Assembly (NCBI GenBank): GCA_963920705.1
Contig: OY987240.1
Coordinates: 4,449,426-4,513,425, forward strand
DNA length: 64,000 bases
From: Odiellus spinosus
Taxonomy: Eukaryota > Arthropoda > Arachnida > Opiliones > Phalangiidae
Reading direction: 5' to 3'
Made by a program: the position numbers and the translations under genes. The notes below the pieces were generated by a model that was given only the letters and a program-made list of their open reading frames with translations, searched no databases and was not told the DNA's origin. The first letter of the stretch is position 1. Every line of letters starts with the position of its first letter. Shown piece after piece: positions 10,186 through 22,373 of this stretch.

Positions 10186-10738
10186 AACTAATTAGTGGTC
10201 CCTTATGGAAATCATCATTTAAATTGTACGGTTTTAATGAAAAGAAAAATGAAAGTAATACAATTTATTTAAAAACCTTATCCGCTCTAAAATTCGTCGC
10301 TTTGAAATTCTCTTCCCTTGCGCGCACAAAATAGCTTTGAAATCACAAATTGTTATGGTTTGCGTCGTCTGCTAAGTTAGAAAAGAAGGTGACTTTAAAC
10401 GGGCTTTAAAAAACACATTTCTCTTTATCATATACCCATTCCAATAGACCGGCGAGTATTTTTAACGATCCGTTCAATTGCGAGTCGTGGAAATTCGGGT
10501 TAAATTAAGAAAACAAAAAGTGGATGTAATAACTACTTTTAAACACCCCGCCCTAATTCGTATATGCATGATAATTTAAGAGAGTAACGTCGCCTATGAA
10601 GAAGAGCGGCTAAAAAGAATAAATATTCACTCTTGTATGAAAAAGCCACGTCAGACTCTTGACCTAGATAGGTCGAATAAAAATCTAGCTACTAAAGATA
10701 ACAGGATCGTGTGTTTATTTATAATCAAAGACATTACA
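10186..10738 (+). repeat. Unique DNA, possible 5' LTR of the following gypsy element
   Basis: No gene. The stretch ends '...gacattaca' followed by 'ttaatggcgacggtgg', which resembles an LTR end (ca) plus a 'tggcgac' type primer binding site just before the gag start. A matching 3' LTR was not found in the window, so the LTR reading rests on position and end motif only. Confidence 0.35.
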
Positions 10739-10864
10739 TTAATGGCGACGGTGGTAGTGAGATACCTTTCGCTCGTTTTCGCGGGTAGTGGCCGGTTTTA
10801 ACCTTTCCTCGTTCTCGACCCACATTAAAACCTTTCCTCACAAGGCTTAACATTGTTAGGGACA

Positions 10865-11317
10865 ATGGCTGCGCCAACGACGCAGTTAGTTTCCTTACCT
10901 GTTTTAGAACCATTCCTTGTCCACGGCGCACAGGCTGAAACCGCTACGCGATGGAAGACTTGGCTGCGCCGCTTCGTTAATCTCCTGACCGCTTTGAACG
11001 TAACCGCTGATGCTCAACAAAAGGCTTTGCTATTACATTACGCCGGTAATGACGTGGACGAAATCTTTACCAATATCAACGTGCTAACGGATCCCCAAAC
11101 GTACGATGACGCTGTTGCAAAGCTAAGTACTCACTTTGCTCCGGCATGCAATCATGACTATGAAACCATTGTTTTTCGGGCCGCAAAGCAGCGAGACGGC
11201 GAGACTATGGATCAATATCACACACGCCTGCGCCAATTATCTTCCACCTGTGACTTCACCGCCGAAGTGTTGCAGATCTACCACAGCACCATCGCCGAAA
11301 GGAGGAACCACTCCTAA
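10865..11317 (+). pseudogene. Gypsy gag fragment
   Basis: Starts at the ATG at 10865 (MAAPTTQLVSLPVLEPF...). It is a gag-like helical domain with the W-x-x-W(L)-x-x-F pattern (RWKTWLRRFVN) and an H-x-R-L-R-Q-L motif (TRLRQLSSTCDF) typical of gypsy gag in arthropods. The frame runs into a few non-homologous residues and stops. The zinc-knuckle region that should follow appears deleted, since protease-linked sequence begins at once in the next frame. Confidence 0.75.
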
Positions 11318-12197
11318 AACTGCAAAACCAAAACGATCCAACACCAATAGGGGCTCAAACCGCAATACCCGTAATTTGAATCAAGTTGAAACCGCCACGC
11401 CCAAAGATGACAGGGAAAACACCGTCTTCCACGTCCACCAAACAGAGAATGAAGATTCGGACGATTCAATCTTCTCTATAACCATTTCGGACACGGATGT
11501 ACCATCTGATCAAACCGCCACCGCTGTATATACCGCCACGGCCCACTCAATATCACCACCTACCATCAGCAAACCTCAGTCTGAATCGTGGTCTAGCCCA
11601 CCACAAATCATTATCGCCATCGGCAATACCAATGTAGAATGGATCATCGATACCGGGGCAACGGTAAACATTCTCGATCAAACCACGTATCAATCACTTG
11701 TTCCATTACCAATGTTGAAAAAGTCAAATACCAAAATCTTTGCCAATGGAGCGAAAACAGCCTTACCTATCGTGGGTTCTTTTCAAACAACATTGAAGCA
11801 TATGAATAATACTATTCAATCATCAATAACCGTCGTACCAAAAGACGGAAAACACACGAAACCAATCTTAGGCTATCATTCCTGTCTCAACCTGGGGTTA
11901 ATTGCCTTAGTTAATACTAATATGGTTACAGATTCTACAACTGCCATATTAGCCAAATATCCAAAAGTGTTCATCGGTATTGGAAAATTGAAGGGTAAAT
12001 TATTCCCCTTACACATAAATCCCCTAATTCCACCTATCGCTCAACCTACCCGCCGAGTTCCCTTCCATCTCCGGGAGGCCCTGGACAAAGAGCTTGGAAA
12101 TTTAGAAAAGTTTGGGATAATTGAAAAGCCACAGGTCCAACACCTTGGATCTCGCTATTGGTTGTCGTACCCAAACCTCCACGTCAGCCGGATTTAA
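11290..12197 (+). pseudogene. Gypsy protease and start of reverse transcriptase
   Basis: A second frame of the same element. After a Ser/Thr-rich linker it has the retroviral-type protease signature (WIIDTGATVNIL, DTG catalytic triad near 11645) and then the N-terminal part of the reverse transcriptase (LREALDKELGNLEKFGIIEK). It goes out of frame near 12160, where the RT continues in another frame. Confidence 0.8.
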
Positions 12198-13275
12198 CTA
12201 AAACCAGAATAAGAGTTTGCGTTGACATGCGCGCTGCCAACACGGCAATCCTCCGAGAGAGGCACCCAACGCCAACCACCGACGACATAGTCGCTACCCT
12301 CAACGGTTGCCGGGTATTCTTGAAACTTGACCTTCGGAACGGGTATCATCAACTCGAGTTGTAACCATCATCTCGCTATATAACCACCTTCGCTTCGCAC
12401 AAGGGTATCTACCGATACAAAAGGTTAAATTTCGGTATATCTTCCGCGGCAGAGGTCTTCCAAAACGCAGTCAGTGATGTCATACGGCATATCCCACGTA
12501 CATTAAACCTGACCGATGACATCATCATAGATAGCGTGGATCAAGCTGACCATGACACCACGCTAGACCACACCCTACAGGCTATTTCGAATAATGGTTT
12601 GACCCTGCATAAAGAGAAGTGTGACTTCAACAAAGAGTCATTGAACTTTTGCGGAATGGTCATCAGCGCCCAAGGACTAACGCTGGACGCGGAGAAAGTA
12701 TTGGCGTTACAAAAGGCCACACCTCCTACAAACGCAAAGGAAGTAAGAAGTTTCCTGGGAATGGTCACGTTTTGTGCCAGATTCTTACCGCATTAATCAA
12801 CCATAGCTGAACCTCTACGACGCCTCACAAAGGCCGAAGCACAATTCGAATGGGGTGAAGAGCAAGCCTCTGCATTCGCACAAATCAAAGACGAACTAAC
12901 CTCACGTCGTAGTCTATCTTTTTTTGACCCTAACCTCCCAACGGAAATATACACGGACGCCAGCCTGGTAGGCTTGGGAGCCATCCTTACTCAGGTTGAT
13001 CATAATCGTCGACGCCTAGTCATTGCTTTCGCTAGTCATGCCCACACGTCTACCGAATGCAAATATTCCCAAATCGATAAGGAGGCGTTGGGAGTCGTAT
13101 GGGCGTGTGAAAAATTTCACAATAATCACCGACCACAAGCCCTTAGAATTTGTCTTCAACACAACGAATCCTCATTCACCCGCACGAATCGAAAGATGGC
13201 GCCTACGTCTCCAGCGTTACGATTACGTAACGCACTACGAAAAGGGCATTAATAACCCTGCTGACTTTCTCTCGC
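12158..13275 (+). pseudogene. Gypsy reverse transcriptase and RNase H, broken
   Basis: Continuation in a new frame: VVVPKP, then RVCVDMRAAN, KLDLRNGYHQLEL and, after an in-frame stop at 12362-12364, NFGISSAAEVFQN and the active-site region LTDDIII. Here the usual YxDD is replaced by LTDD. A further stop follows FCARFLPH near 12795. RNase H follows (IYTDASLVGLGAIL, 12945-12985; KYSQIDKEALGVVWACEKF), with another frameshift near 13120 before the ITDHKPL segment and DFLSRSPF. At least four inactivating lesions lie in this stretch. Confidence 0.82.
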
Positions 13276-13479
13276 GATCACCATTTTCGGGTCTCACTCC
13301 TTGCTCGGAATCCCATTCAGCTGAAATATACGCTATTCACGTGCTGACGCATTCAATACCGAAGGCCATGACCATTGACCAGGTGATACGTGCGACCGCC
13401 GCTGATGATACAAACCCTTCTCAACTACCGACATCGGCACATCCCTCCACCTGCGCTCACCCGCCAGATTTCGCACCCG

Positions 13480-13775
13480 GATGTGGATGCTATGGAACGC
13501 ATAAAAGATGAGCTTTCCGTTGCCAATGGTACAATCATGCGGGGCTCGCGTCTTGTTCTGCCCACAACTCTGCGACATCTTGCGATTACCCTCGCCCACG
13601 AAGGACATCAAGGGGTGACGAAAACAAAGCGACTATTAAGAACCAAGGTCTGGTTTCCTGGTATGGATCGCATGGTTGAAGACACAGTTCAAGCCTGTCT
13701 TGCTTGTCAAACTACTGGCCAGACTCAGCCTCGCAACCCCATTAGTCCATCACCCTTTCCAGCCGCACCCTGGCT
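13480..13775 (+). pseudogene. Gypsy integrase zinc-binding domain fragment
   Basis: Carries HEGHQGVTKTKRLLR, then VWFPGMD and CLACQ, the H-H-C-C zinc finger of gypsy integrases, ending at QTQPRNP..PAAPW. The DDE core that should follow is absent: the frame continues for about 30 unrelated residues to a stop at 13875. The element is therefore truncated by deletion or by the repeat that follows. Confidence 0.78.
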
Positions 13776-14170
13776 ATCGCTATCGGTTGGTATTGCTTTC
13801 CCATTTCTATTCCTGTGCTTAATTTTCCGTGGTAAAAGTGAAAATTCTGCCCAGGCTCGTTCACGGGAGAGCTGAGAGACACGACACGGCAGTCGGCGGC
13901 AGACCACGTGACGACATATGCCGATAAACGCCGCAATTCATTGCTTACCCCATCACCTAGGAAAAAAATTTGGTGCGCCGCCGTCGGTTTTCTTCGCGGC
14001 GTCGGAGTCCACCGGATTTAAGTTGCCTTCTATGTCCAAGGATCATGGCCAAATGGCGGAAAATTTCAACGAAGAATCAGTGGGAAAAGCTCAATTTTTC
14101 GTGTTGCCGCTCAGCAACGGTAGGAGACGTAATACTACAAAGTAGTAAACAAGTTGGGAAACCAAAATAT
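13776..14170. other. Intervening DNA, no gene seen
   Basis: Between the truncated gypsy element and the first 'tacctccccgac' repeat end. Small overlapping frames on both strands show no recognisable domain. Confidence 0.5.
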
Positions 14171-15605
14171 TACCTCCCCGACGACGCTAACCTAACCCTA
14201 TCTTAAATAAATGTGAGGTATCCAAACAGTCTGGATGAACGTGGAGTAATGGTCAATCGAGTACTTAAATGAAGTATAAATAATAAATGATAACAAGTTG
14301 GGAAACCAAAATATAACCTCCCCGACACCGACGTTAAGGTAACATAACCTAACCTTACCTAAAATAAAAGATGAAAAGAAATGTAGAGTATTGGAAGAGT
14401 AGAAGAAACAGCGTGCATTTCAAGCACACTTCTATATTTCCCATCTAGGTTACGGAAAATAAGTATTTTCCCTTAACCTTATATCATTTCTATCTTGGAT
14501 GCCGGTGGAAACGTACCTTTATTTAGATTCTTCAATCCACCCCAAGTTTGCAGCAAGCCTTAGCCTATACTGCCCGTTATACCTTTGCTTTTTGGACTAA
14601 ATGATATATGGAAAACAGCTTAGCGCATGTTGCCAACTCAAGCTGGTATTAAACGGTCAGATTTCACTAAGTTTTTGGACAATTTCTTAAATATCTTCTA
14701 AACTATCTCCAATTTTTAATTGATTTTTCAGCTTCGTTATTAATTAGATTCAGTTTAACAATATTATGATATTAAATTAAAATTTAAATGCATTATACGC
14801 TTCAATTCACTAAAAGATATCGCGGCATAAGGCCAAAATAGTTATATATATATAGCTTTTGCGAACCTTTATTCATCGAGTGAGTAGCCGAGAAGATTTG
14901 AGGAACCCCCCCCCTTCTCAACGTCTAGACGTTTATCGTAACCCTAGGCATTCGGAAACTGCACCACAAAGACCCGTAGAGGGAGGAGATAGTGGAGTGA
15001 GGGACGCCTCGCTAATATGGCCCGCTGAGATCGGACACTAGGGGTTGGACCCTGGTGTGGGGATGGTCGGAGGTGATTATAACAGTGGGAGACGTCCCAT
15101 TGCATATAATCGCTTTCAACTGTCCAGCATCGAGGTTTGACCGTAAAGTGGATGGTGGAATGCGATAATATACAATAGACGTCCTATTGTATATAATTGC
15201 ACGACACCTGAAACTCAATGTGGCAGCCACGCTTAAAGGAGGTAATTCCCGTTAAACGGAATTGAACGATAAGCTGGCATGATTACGTCTCTAGACTTTT
15301 GTCTCCACGAGCTAGGTCACGTGATTTCCGTTTACACAGGATATCCGCTTACGCCGGAAGTGACACGGACACACACACACACAGACAGACACGATCAATG
15401 TAATACCTCCCCCTGTACTAAAGTTCAGTCGGGGAGGTAAAAGAGTGTACAATATATATATAACGCTCGGTCACGTGATTTCCGTTTACACATGATATCC
15501 GCTTACGCCGGAAGTGACACAGACACAGACACACACGATCAATGTAATACCTCCCCCTGAACTAAAGTTCAGTCGGGGAGGTAAAAAAGTGTACAATATA
15601 TATAC
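14171..15605. mobile_element. Dispersed repeat with tacctccccgac ends, copy 1
   Basis: Member of a repeat family present again at 16846-20268. 14510-14835 matches 19395-19725, 14995-15250 matches 19838-20085, and 15305-15440 matches 20150-20268. The left side has tacctccccgac (14171) and a second near-copy at about 14313 (ataacctccccgac); the right side has gtcggggaggta at 15428-15439 and again at about 15573. These are inverted relative to each other, as expected of element termini. The last ~150 bp (CA-rich stretch plus 'ttcagtcggggaggta') is tandemly duplicated at 15310-15440 and 15465-15600. No transposase gene found, so this is probably non-autonomous; the class is uncertain. Confidence 0.6.
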
Positions 15606-15734
15606 AACGCGAAGAGGGAACACAAAAAACAAGATGGTCAAGCCCATAAGAATAGCTACACCAATGACACTTGAAACCAATGACACTTCTTTTTTCCACT
15701 TTTCATTTTTATATCTTATCATTATTAGTTTATC

Positions 15735-15930
15735 TTGTGAACGCGGCTTTATATCTAATATTTATTTATTTTCAACTTGTAGACCCGTGTGAACGCGTCT
15801 TTAAATCTAATATTTATTTTCAACTTATAAACCCGTGTGAACCCGCCTTTAAATCTAATCCTTATTTGAACCTTGGATATCCGTGTGAACGCGCCTTTAT
15901 ATCTAATATTTATCAAGTCATTTTATCTTG
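15735..15930. repeat. 48 bp tandem repeat, about four copies
   Basis: 'gtgtgaacgcgcctttaaatctaatatttatt' type units start near 15736, 15789, 15837 and 15885; the last three are spaced 48 bp. A related single unit occurs in the neighbouring dispersed repeats (for example 'gtgtaaacgcacctttatttag' near 19395). The reading frames across them are artefacts. Confidence 0.75.
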
Positions 15931-16845
15931 GAAACGCTTTTTTATCTAATGAGCCTATAAGAGAATATTGAATATCTTCGACAAAGTTTTCTATATTATA
16001 TTAATTTTCAGCAACATCCGTTTTTAGATTATGTAAAATCATTTAGATAGTTTTAATTTTAATGTAAATGAATATTACGTTTCAATTCATTAAAAGTTCT
16101 AACCTGAGAAGGCTAAAATGGACTCGAATCCATAAGATACTATATAAGGCGTTCGTGGATTATTATTAAATAACAAACGAGCTGCTGTACAATGATCAAT
16201 GGTGGGTTTACTTATAGTTTACTATATAACAAGGTTAAAGCTAATAACATGAATTTCATTGGAAATTCAAGAGCCGAGGGTCATGAAGTTTTCTTCCGAT
16301 GACGTAAAAGCGAACACCTCCAACGACGGACTTGAATCTCTCAGTAAACTAAAGTTCACTCGGGAAGTTAATAAAGGGGTTTTCAAGCTTTTACGCGACT
16401 ACTTGATTTTCGTCCTTTCCAACGGCGACGGCGGCGAACCCTCGAATGTAATAGCTACACTTTTGGTGTGGCTAAAAATATGTAGAATTGAGTCTTCGTA
16501 CAGTCGCGCGAGGGACTCTATACCAGCTCCCGCGAGAGAGAAAACTCAACTGTCGAGAAAGAAGTGGGAACGCGGTGGCGACTGGTTACACGAAAATCTG
16601 CGACGCGCCGACCTTATTAGCGAATATCTCTAGCAACCTTGCGCGCCGGCGACGTTCCACAAAAGCCAAAGATTCAGTTGAATCAAGATAACATCAATTT
16701 GAAGACAGGAAATATTTCGAACTAGATTCCACAAATAAAGTAATGCATTTAGTTTAATCTTAAAAAAAATCAATAATCTTAAAAAAACATCACTTCTCGA
16801 TAAACCAATGAAAATGAGATTAAACATGTACGGAAACCAAAATTT
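15931..16845. other. Intervening DNA related to the dispersed repeat
   Basis: 15960-16140 resembles 14690-14835 and 19560-19720 ('cgtttcaattcattaaaag'), so it is a further fragment of the same family. The rest, including open frames at 16259-16633, shows no domain and is not called as a gene. Confidence 0.45.
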
Positions 16846-17254
16846 TTCCTCCCCGACAACGTTAACCTAAACTTACCCTACTTTAAATAAAAGATGGACG
16901 TATGTTAAGAATTACGATGAGTATATGGGCCAGAGTGCTTTTGTTTTCCAGTATTTTATTTCACTTCTATGTTACAGTGTTTAACAATTTTCTCACTATA
17001 TTCAGAGTACTCAAATTTCCCATGATCTTATTTTGTCAGGTCGTAGGATGAATAGAGACACACAATGAAATGTTTATTTTAAATGTAAACAAGTGAAATA
17101 CAAATTCTAGCAATATAAATAAATACATCGGTATCGTTCGGCTGCACTGCGCAATTCTCATTTGTTAATCCAATGATTTGATAAAAACGAATGATTCAGT
17201 CTGGGGTTGCTTGCGGAAGAGACGAAAATGAAACGACGAAGATTCTCCATCAAG

Positions 17255-17489
17255 TTACTCTTGGACCAACCCAAGATATTCTAGACTGCAAGTTCCATTA
17301 GCCCTTCCTCGGTAGATGATTCCGGAAATTATTTCGTCTGAATTTCTTGTTGTGAACTCCTGACGTTCTAATAGAGGACCATTGCATAACTTTTCATCAT
17401 ACATGTGAATGATCTCAATCATTGGAAGAATCCAAGGATATAGCTTGTCAAAAACCGCTGGCAGGCTGACAAGACCTTCTTCTGCACTC
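17255..17489 (-). CDS. Exon-like segment, 3' terminal exon of an unrecognised gene
   Basis: Read on the minus strand, a good acceptor (ttttattttag) at 17490 leads into about 77 codons of open, normal-looking protein (SAEEGLVSLPAVFDKLYPW... to ...CSLEYLGLVQE) ending at TAA 17257-17255. A possible poly(A) signal (tttatt on the plus strand, about 17070) follows. Composition is protein-like: regular spacing of W, P and hydrophobics, and no simple repeats. I do not recognise the family. It lies inside the long copy of the dispersed repeat, so it may be a host fragment picked up by the element or an old host gene in which the repeat inserted. Confidence 0.45.
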
Positions 17490-17594
17490 CTAAAATAAAA
17501 GAATATCTTAAAAAGCCCGAAAAAAGACTAAATTCCATACCGTTCTTATTTAAACTTGAATAGTTATTTTTATATGTGACTGTAGGCATCTAAC

Positions 17595-17707
17595 ATGTCG
17601 AGTGTCCAAACACTCGCTGCTTTATATCCCAATTCTTGTGGTGTTATATTGAAATGGCACCAGTGAAATTGCTCTGTTGACTTCAAATGGTGATGACATT
17701 CTGCGGT
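17595..17707 (-). CDS. Exon-like segment upstream of 17255-17489
   Basis: On the minus strand there are about 35 open codons (ECHHHLKSTEQFHWCHFNIT, then PQELGYKAASVWTLDM) between stop codons, in coding-like composition. A potential donor (at|gttaga) near 17595 has the phase needed to join the exon that starts at 17489. The acceptor on the other side is not obvious. Family unknown. Confidence 0.3.
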
Positions 17708-18889
17708 GGTTAATATATTTTGACAAGGTCTTCACGAAGTGTAACTGCTATTCAGTACTTCTAAACCTCCAACTTATATTTAACTATAATTTATCTGAAC
17801 GATAGTAACGTACACAAACAAATCGAAGTCCTAAGGTAATAGCAGTCAATTACCTTAATAACTATCTCTATAATGCCAAAATCTCTAATCCAATATGAGC
17901 ATGACTTAAATCTTTATATCTTACTACCTCTGCTCTGCTCTAACGAAGTTCACTGGACACGCCTGCTTTTTAAATAACTTTTTTGGGAAAAGTTTCCTGG
18001 CTTTATAGTGGAGATAACTGAAGCCCTTTTTTAGATTTGTTTTCACCAACATCAGATGCGCATTTTTTTACTCAAACATAGACTGTTGGCTTTTTAAACA
18101 CAAGAATCGTACTATACTTCAAAGAGAGTTTTCATGACTATCATTTCTCCTATGATTTCTAACGTTAAGTATCAATCCGCCTCAGCTTTAAATTTTATAC
18201 TCCAATTCCGCTTGAACTGGTTATATTTATTCCGAGTATAATCGATCTATCAACTAAAGTTTAGAAGTAGAATTGTACTTAGATGATCCAAACCACATTG
18301 AGTTTGCAGCAAGCCTAAGCTTACACTACCTTCGGGTGAACTTAGGCGCCTGCTGAACACTCAACTGGTATTTAACACACAAGTGATATTTAATACCTAG
18401 ACCTTTCATTGTGTAATGTTCTTACAGAGACATAATAGATTAAATTAGCCACATTTATAAGTAACGTGATTTAAATTCAATCACCTCGGTTTATTCGAGT
18501 ACTCTACCCAAAAGATCGTGAGAAAGAGGCCTCTTATCACCGAAATATAGGTGAGAAACGATTGCCGACACAATGGAAGACGACACCATCGCGCAAGCGA
18601 GAGGGTTCACCACAATTCTGAACGCTTACATAAACCACCCATTGGTGCAGTGCATCTATGAGTACAGAATTTGTAAATCTTGTTTATATAGGCCGAGAAG
18701 AGATATATTAGTAAAGCTAAAAAATCAAATGATAAGATAATCTTGCCTACTTTTTATTTACAGCGAATTAAGGTGAAATTAATGGGATACTCTTGATATA
18801 ATATAACTGTCAAAATTAAAGGGCTGAAGAAGGCTGTCCGAGTAGAAAAACCTAGTGAATGTAATTTTCAGTTATCGATAAAAAATACC

Positions 18890-19375
18890 ATTAAAAATAG
18901 CTTATCTACTGTTTAATAAATTTAATTTTTCATCAATTTAGAAACACTTAATAAAGCTCGGCTAGGTTTATGTTTTAACCTTTTCGTAACCCATTCAGCC
19001 ACCTTTCTGTCGATTACTTCATATACCTTATCAATCTTTCATTATTGAAATCTTTGTTTAACCAAGAGAAGCACTTGTACTCAATAAACTATACTTTCTC
19101 TCTATTAACTCGAATTCAATGGATATTCCTTATCATTCTACTGTTTAAGAAATAAAATTTTTGTTTACCATTTTGAAGCAATTAATAAAGCTCGGCTAAG
19201 CTTATGATTTCACACTTTTGTAACAATTCAGGCACCTTACTTTCTATTACTTCATATACTTTATCAATATTTCATTAATTAAATCTGTGTTTAACTAGAG
19301 ATACTCTCGTACCCGAAAGAAGTCTTATCAAATTTTGTCAAAGTACCTTTGTCTGTATTAATTCGAATTCAGTAG
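18890..19375. repeat. 237 bp tandem duplication
   Basis: Two diverged copies, marked by 'taataaagctcggcta' at about 18950 and 19187, 'acttcatata' with 'tttatcaat', and '(t)ttaactcgaattca' near the ends. No coding content. Confidence 0.7.
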
Positions 19376-20268
19376 ACGGTGGGATCTTGGATGACTGTGT
19401 AAACGCACCTTTATTTAGATTCTTCAATCCACCCCAAGTTTGCAGCAACCCTAAGCCCGTTTTACCTTTGATTTTTTGACTAAATCATATATATGGAAAA
19501 TAACTAAGCGCGTGCTGCAAACTCAAACTGGTATTAAACGGTCACATTAAATTTTTGGACAATTCCTTAAATATCTTCTAAACTATCTCGAATATTAAAA
19601 TTATTTTTCGACTACATTATTAATTAGATTAAGTTTAACCATTTTGATATTTTTAATTATAATATAAATTAATATTGCGTTTCATTTCCCTAAACGATAT
19701 CACACCATAAGGCTCATTTGCATTCACTCTAAAAAGGTGTGAAGTTGGGAGGAAAACCCCCTCCCTCCAATGTCTTGCTGATTCTTGATCTCTAGGCTCT
19801 TGATTCGCAAAGCTAATTTACCCATTAATTTATTAGTGAGGGACGGCTCGCTAATATGGCCCGCTGAGATCGGAAACTGGAGGTTGAACCTTGGTGTGGT
19901 GATGGTCGTAGATGATTATAACAGTGGGAGACGTCCCATTGCTTATAATCGCCTTCAACTGTCCAGCATCGAGGTTTGACCGTAAAGTTGATGGTGGAAG
20001 GCGATACTATCCAATGGGAGACGTCCTGTTGTATATAATTGCACGACACCTGAAACTCAATGTGGCAGCCATGCTTAAAGGAGGTAATTCCCATTCAACA
20101 GAAATGAACGATAAGGTGGATAAAAGTCTCTATACTTTTGCTTTACAAGCTAGGTCACGTGATTTTCTGGTAACACAGGATATCCGCTTACACAGGAAGT
20201 GACACACACACACAGACACAACCAGTGTAAAACCTCTCCATGAAGTAAAGTTCAGTCGGGGAGGTAAA

Positions 20269-20494
20269 AATAAATATTTTACAGTCGTCAATTTTTCCTT
20301 ATTGTAGATCTTACGGTTTATTCTCGCTCGTTCTGCCATTACGAGTAATAAGGTTGGTTTCGCGCTGTGTTTTTCGCAAAAGTTCTCATATCTGGATCGA
20401 GTCAACTTCATTTCGTACGAAAATTATGGTTAATTACGTTCGAGAAATAAACTATGTTTTATATGTGGAGTGTGGCGTTTTCACAGCGTGATAA
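20269..20494. other. Short unique stretch
   Basis: No gene or repeat recognised between the dispersed repeat and the TA target site of the mariner-type element. Confidence 0.5.
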
Positions 20495-20822
20495 TACAGG
20501 GTGGAAAAGATCAGACCAACACCTATCTTTGTGGACGCCCCCCCCCAATAATGCCGTCGGATGACGTCACTATACTATAATGTAGACCTCGTATACAGGG
20601 TGTAAATAAGTGCATTTATAACCAAATGTGATTTTTCATTGGGTTTAATAAGGTAAAATGCCTGATGGCTAGAAACATTGTAGTTGCGCAGATCAAAGCG
20701 TAGTAATTAACTAGATGACTTAGCTCTGAGACAATTTATTTACAAACTTTAATAATAAAATAATAATTGAATTGAATTGAATTGGCCTGAAACGCCAAAG
20801 CTGAATCTGTACGGTAAGCACA

Positions 20823-21894
20823 TCAGCGTAAATGTTCAATGTGTCTGCCATCGTGGTGTAGGCACTCTTCAAAGCGACTTTCCAGTTCTTGCAATGTATT
20901 TGCCAGCATTTGAGGAGTGATACCATTGATAGCGGCTCGAATCCGGTCCTTTAAGTCTTCTGGGCCCATCGGTTCTGTTTCGTAAACGACGCCCTTAACA
21001 TAGCCCCACAGGAAGAAATCAAGTGGGGGTAAGGTCAGGAGACCGTGCTGGCCACGGAATTGGTCCACCTCTGACTATCCAATGGTTGGGAAAGTTGTCG
21101 TCCAGCCATTGACGAACATTGACAGCCCAATATGGTGGGGCTCAATCCTGTTGAAACCACATGCTGGGAACCACTGCTAAGGACAATGCGTCTATCGCGT
21201 CACTAAACTCGTGACGCAGGAAGTCCAAGTACAGTTCTGCAGTAATATTCCCATCGAAGAAAAAGGGACCGATAATTCAGTTCCCAAGAATCCCAACCCA
21301 GACGTTTACCTTCCATCGAAATTGATGGTAATGGTGACGTAACCAATAGGGATTCTGATGGGTTCAGTAATGCATGTTATGACGGTTTACCGTACCATCA
21401 ATATGAAATGTAGCCTCGTCCGAAAACAGCAACTTTTGCAAAAATAGTGGATCGGCTGCAATTAGTTCACGCATGGTAAGACAAAGGTGTTGCCATCTTA
21501 GGTAATCGTCATCTGTTAAGGCTTGATGGAGGTGGATATGATAGAACCGGTAGTGGTGGCGATGTAAAATGGCAAGAACAGTAGAATGGCTTAGTCCAAC
21601 CTCCTGTGCGACCGATCAACTACTGGTATGAGGATTTGCTTCGAAACGGGCTACAATATCCACTTCTCGGTCTTCCTTACCGACTACACGGTCTCGCCTA
21701 CGTTCACGGTCCTGCACGACGAACCCACCGAACTCCAGAAGATTGCCTCTTATGTCGGTGAAAGTGCTTTGAACCGGATGGCGTTGATGAGGGAAGCGTT
21801 CTGCATAAAGCAGTGGCGCTCGACTTACGTTACCTTGACATTCACCCAAAATAAACATCATGTCCAATTTTTCTTGGTTGGAATAGGCTGCCAT
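20823..21894 (-). pseudogene. DD41D transposase, left arm, inactivated
   Basis: Starts MAAYSNQEKLDMMFILGECQ (21894) with an N-terminal helix-turn-helix region. The frame then breaks near 21616 and resumes in pieces to the C-terminus TPLDFFLWGYVKGVV...EECLHHDGRHIEHLR at 20823. It is the homologue of 22374-23444 in opposite orientation. Several stops and frameshifts make it non-functional. The catalytic D in QQDGAPPH and the D in TPLDFF are 41 residues apart in the family, giving DD41D rather than the DD34D of Mos1. Confidence 0.85.
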
Positions 21895-22373
21895 TCGACT
21901 TCAACACGGGTCTTAATACGGTAAGCCGAACTTAAAATGGTACCTTAATGCGCACACGTTTGATTAAACAATGTTCTTTTTCCTTTCTCTGCGTCACAAG
22001 GAACTTTGACCTTCTACTTCAAAAATCTTTCTAACGACACCTCGCATGGATTTTTTATCTCCACCAAACGTGTTTTATTATTGGTCACACATTACTGCTA
22101 CAGTATGTTTTTTACGGCATTTGATCTTTAGCAGGCGTATTGTTACAAACATCACTGCAGAAAAAACATAGTACAATAATGAATGGCCAATAATAAAATA
22201 CGTTTGTTGAAGATAAGGGATCCATACGAGGTGTCGTTAGAAAGGTTTTTTAAATAGAAGGTCAGAGTTCCCTGTAATGCTGAGAAAAAAAGGAACGTTT
22301 TTCAATCGAACGTGTGCGCATTAAGGTACCTTTTAAGTTCGTCTTACTGTAGTAAGACCCGTGTTGAAGTCGA

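Larger units (their letters stand above)
10739..13775 (+). mobile_element. Degenerate Ty3/gypsy retrotransposon, 3' truncated
   Basis: Gag, protease, reverse transcriptase, RNase H and the integrase zinc-binding region follow each other in gypsy order but are broken by several frameshifts and stops. The integrase catalytic core and a 3' LTR are missing: similarity ends near 13775, after the HHCC domain. Codon use is GC-richer than the surrounding DNA. This is a dead copy, older than the BEL/Pao insertion. Confidence 0.88.
16846..20268. mobile_element. Dispersed repeat with tcctccccgac ends, copy 2 (long)
   Basis: Begins 'tcctccccgacaacgttaacctaa', like copy 1, and ends 'cagtcggggaggtaaaaa' (about 20253-20268). 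The right-hand ~900 bp parallels copy 1, but about 2.5 kb of extra DNA lies in the left part. The extra DNA includes a 237 bp tandem duplication (18890-19375) and exon-like coding sequence on the minus strand (17255-17489, 17595-17707). Whether this is one element with cargo or a nest of insertions cannot be settled from one window. Confidence 0.5.

Noticed and set aside
16259-16691. Possible gene of 124 codons
   Set aside because: No domain, no splice context, and it overlaps DNA related to the dispersed repeat.
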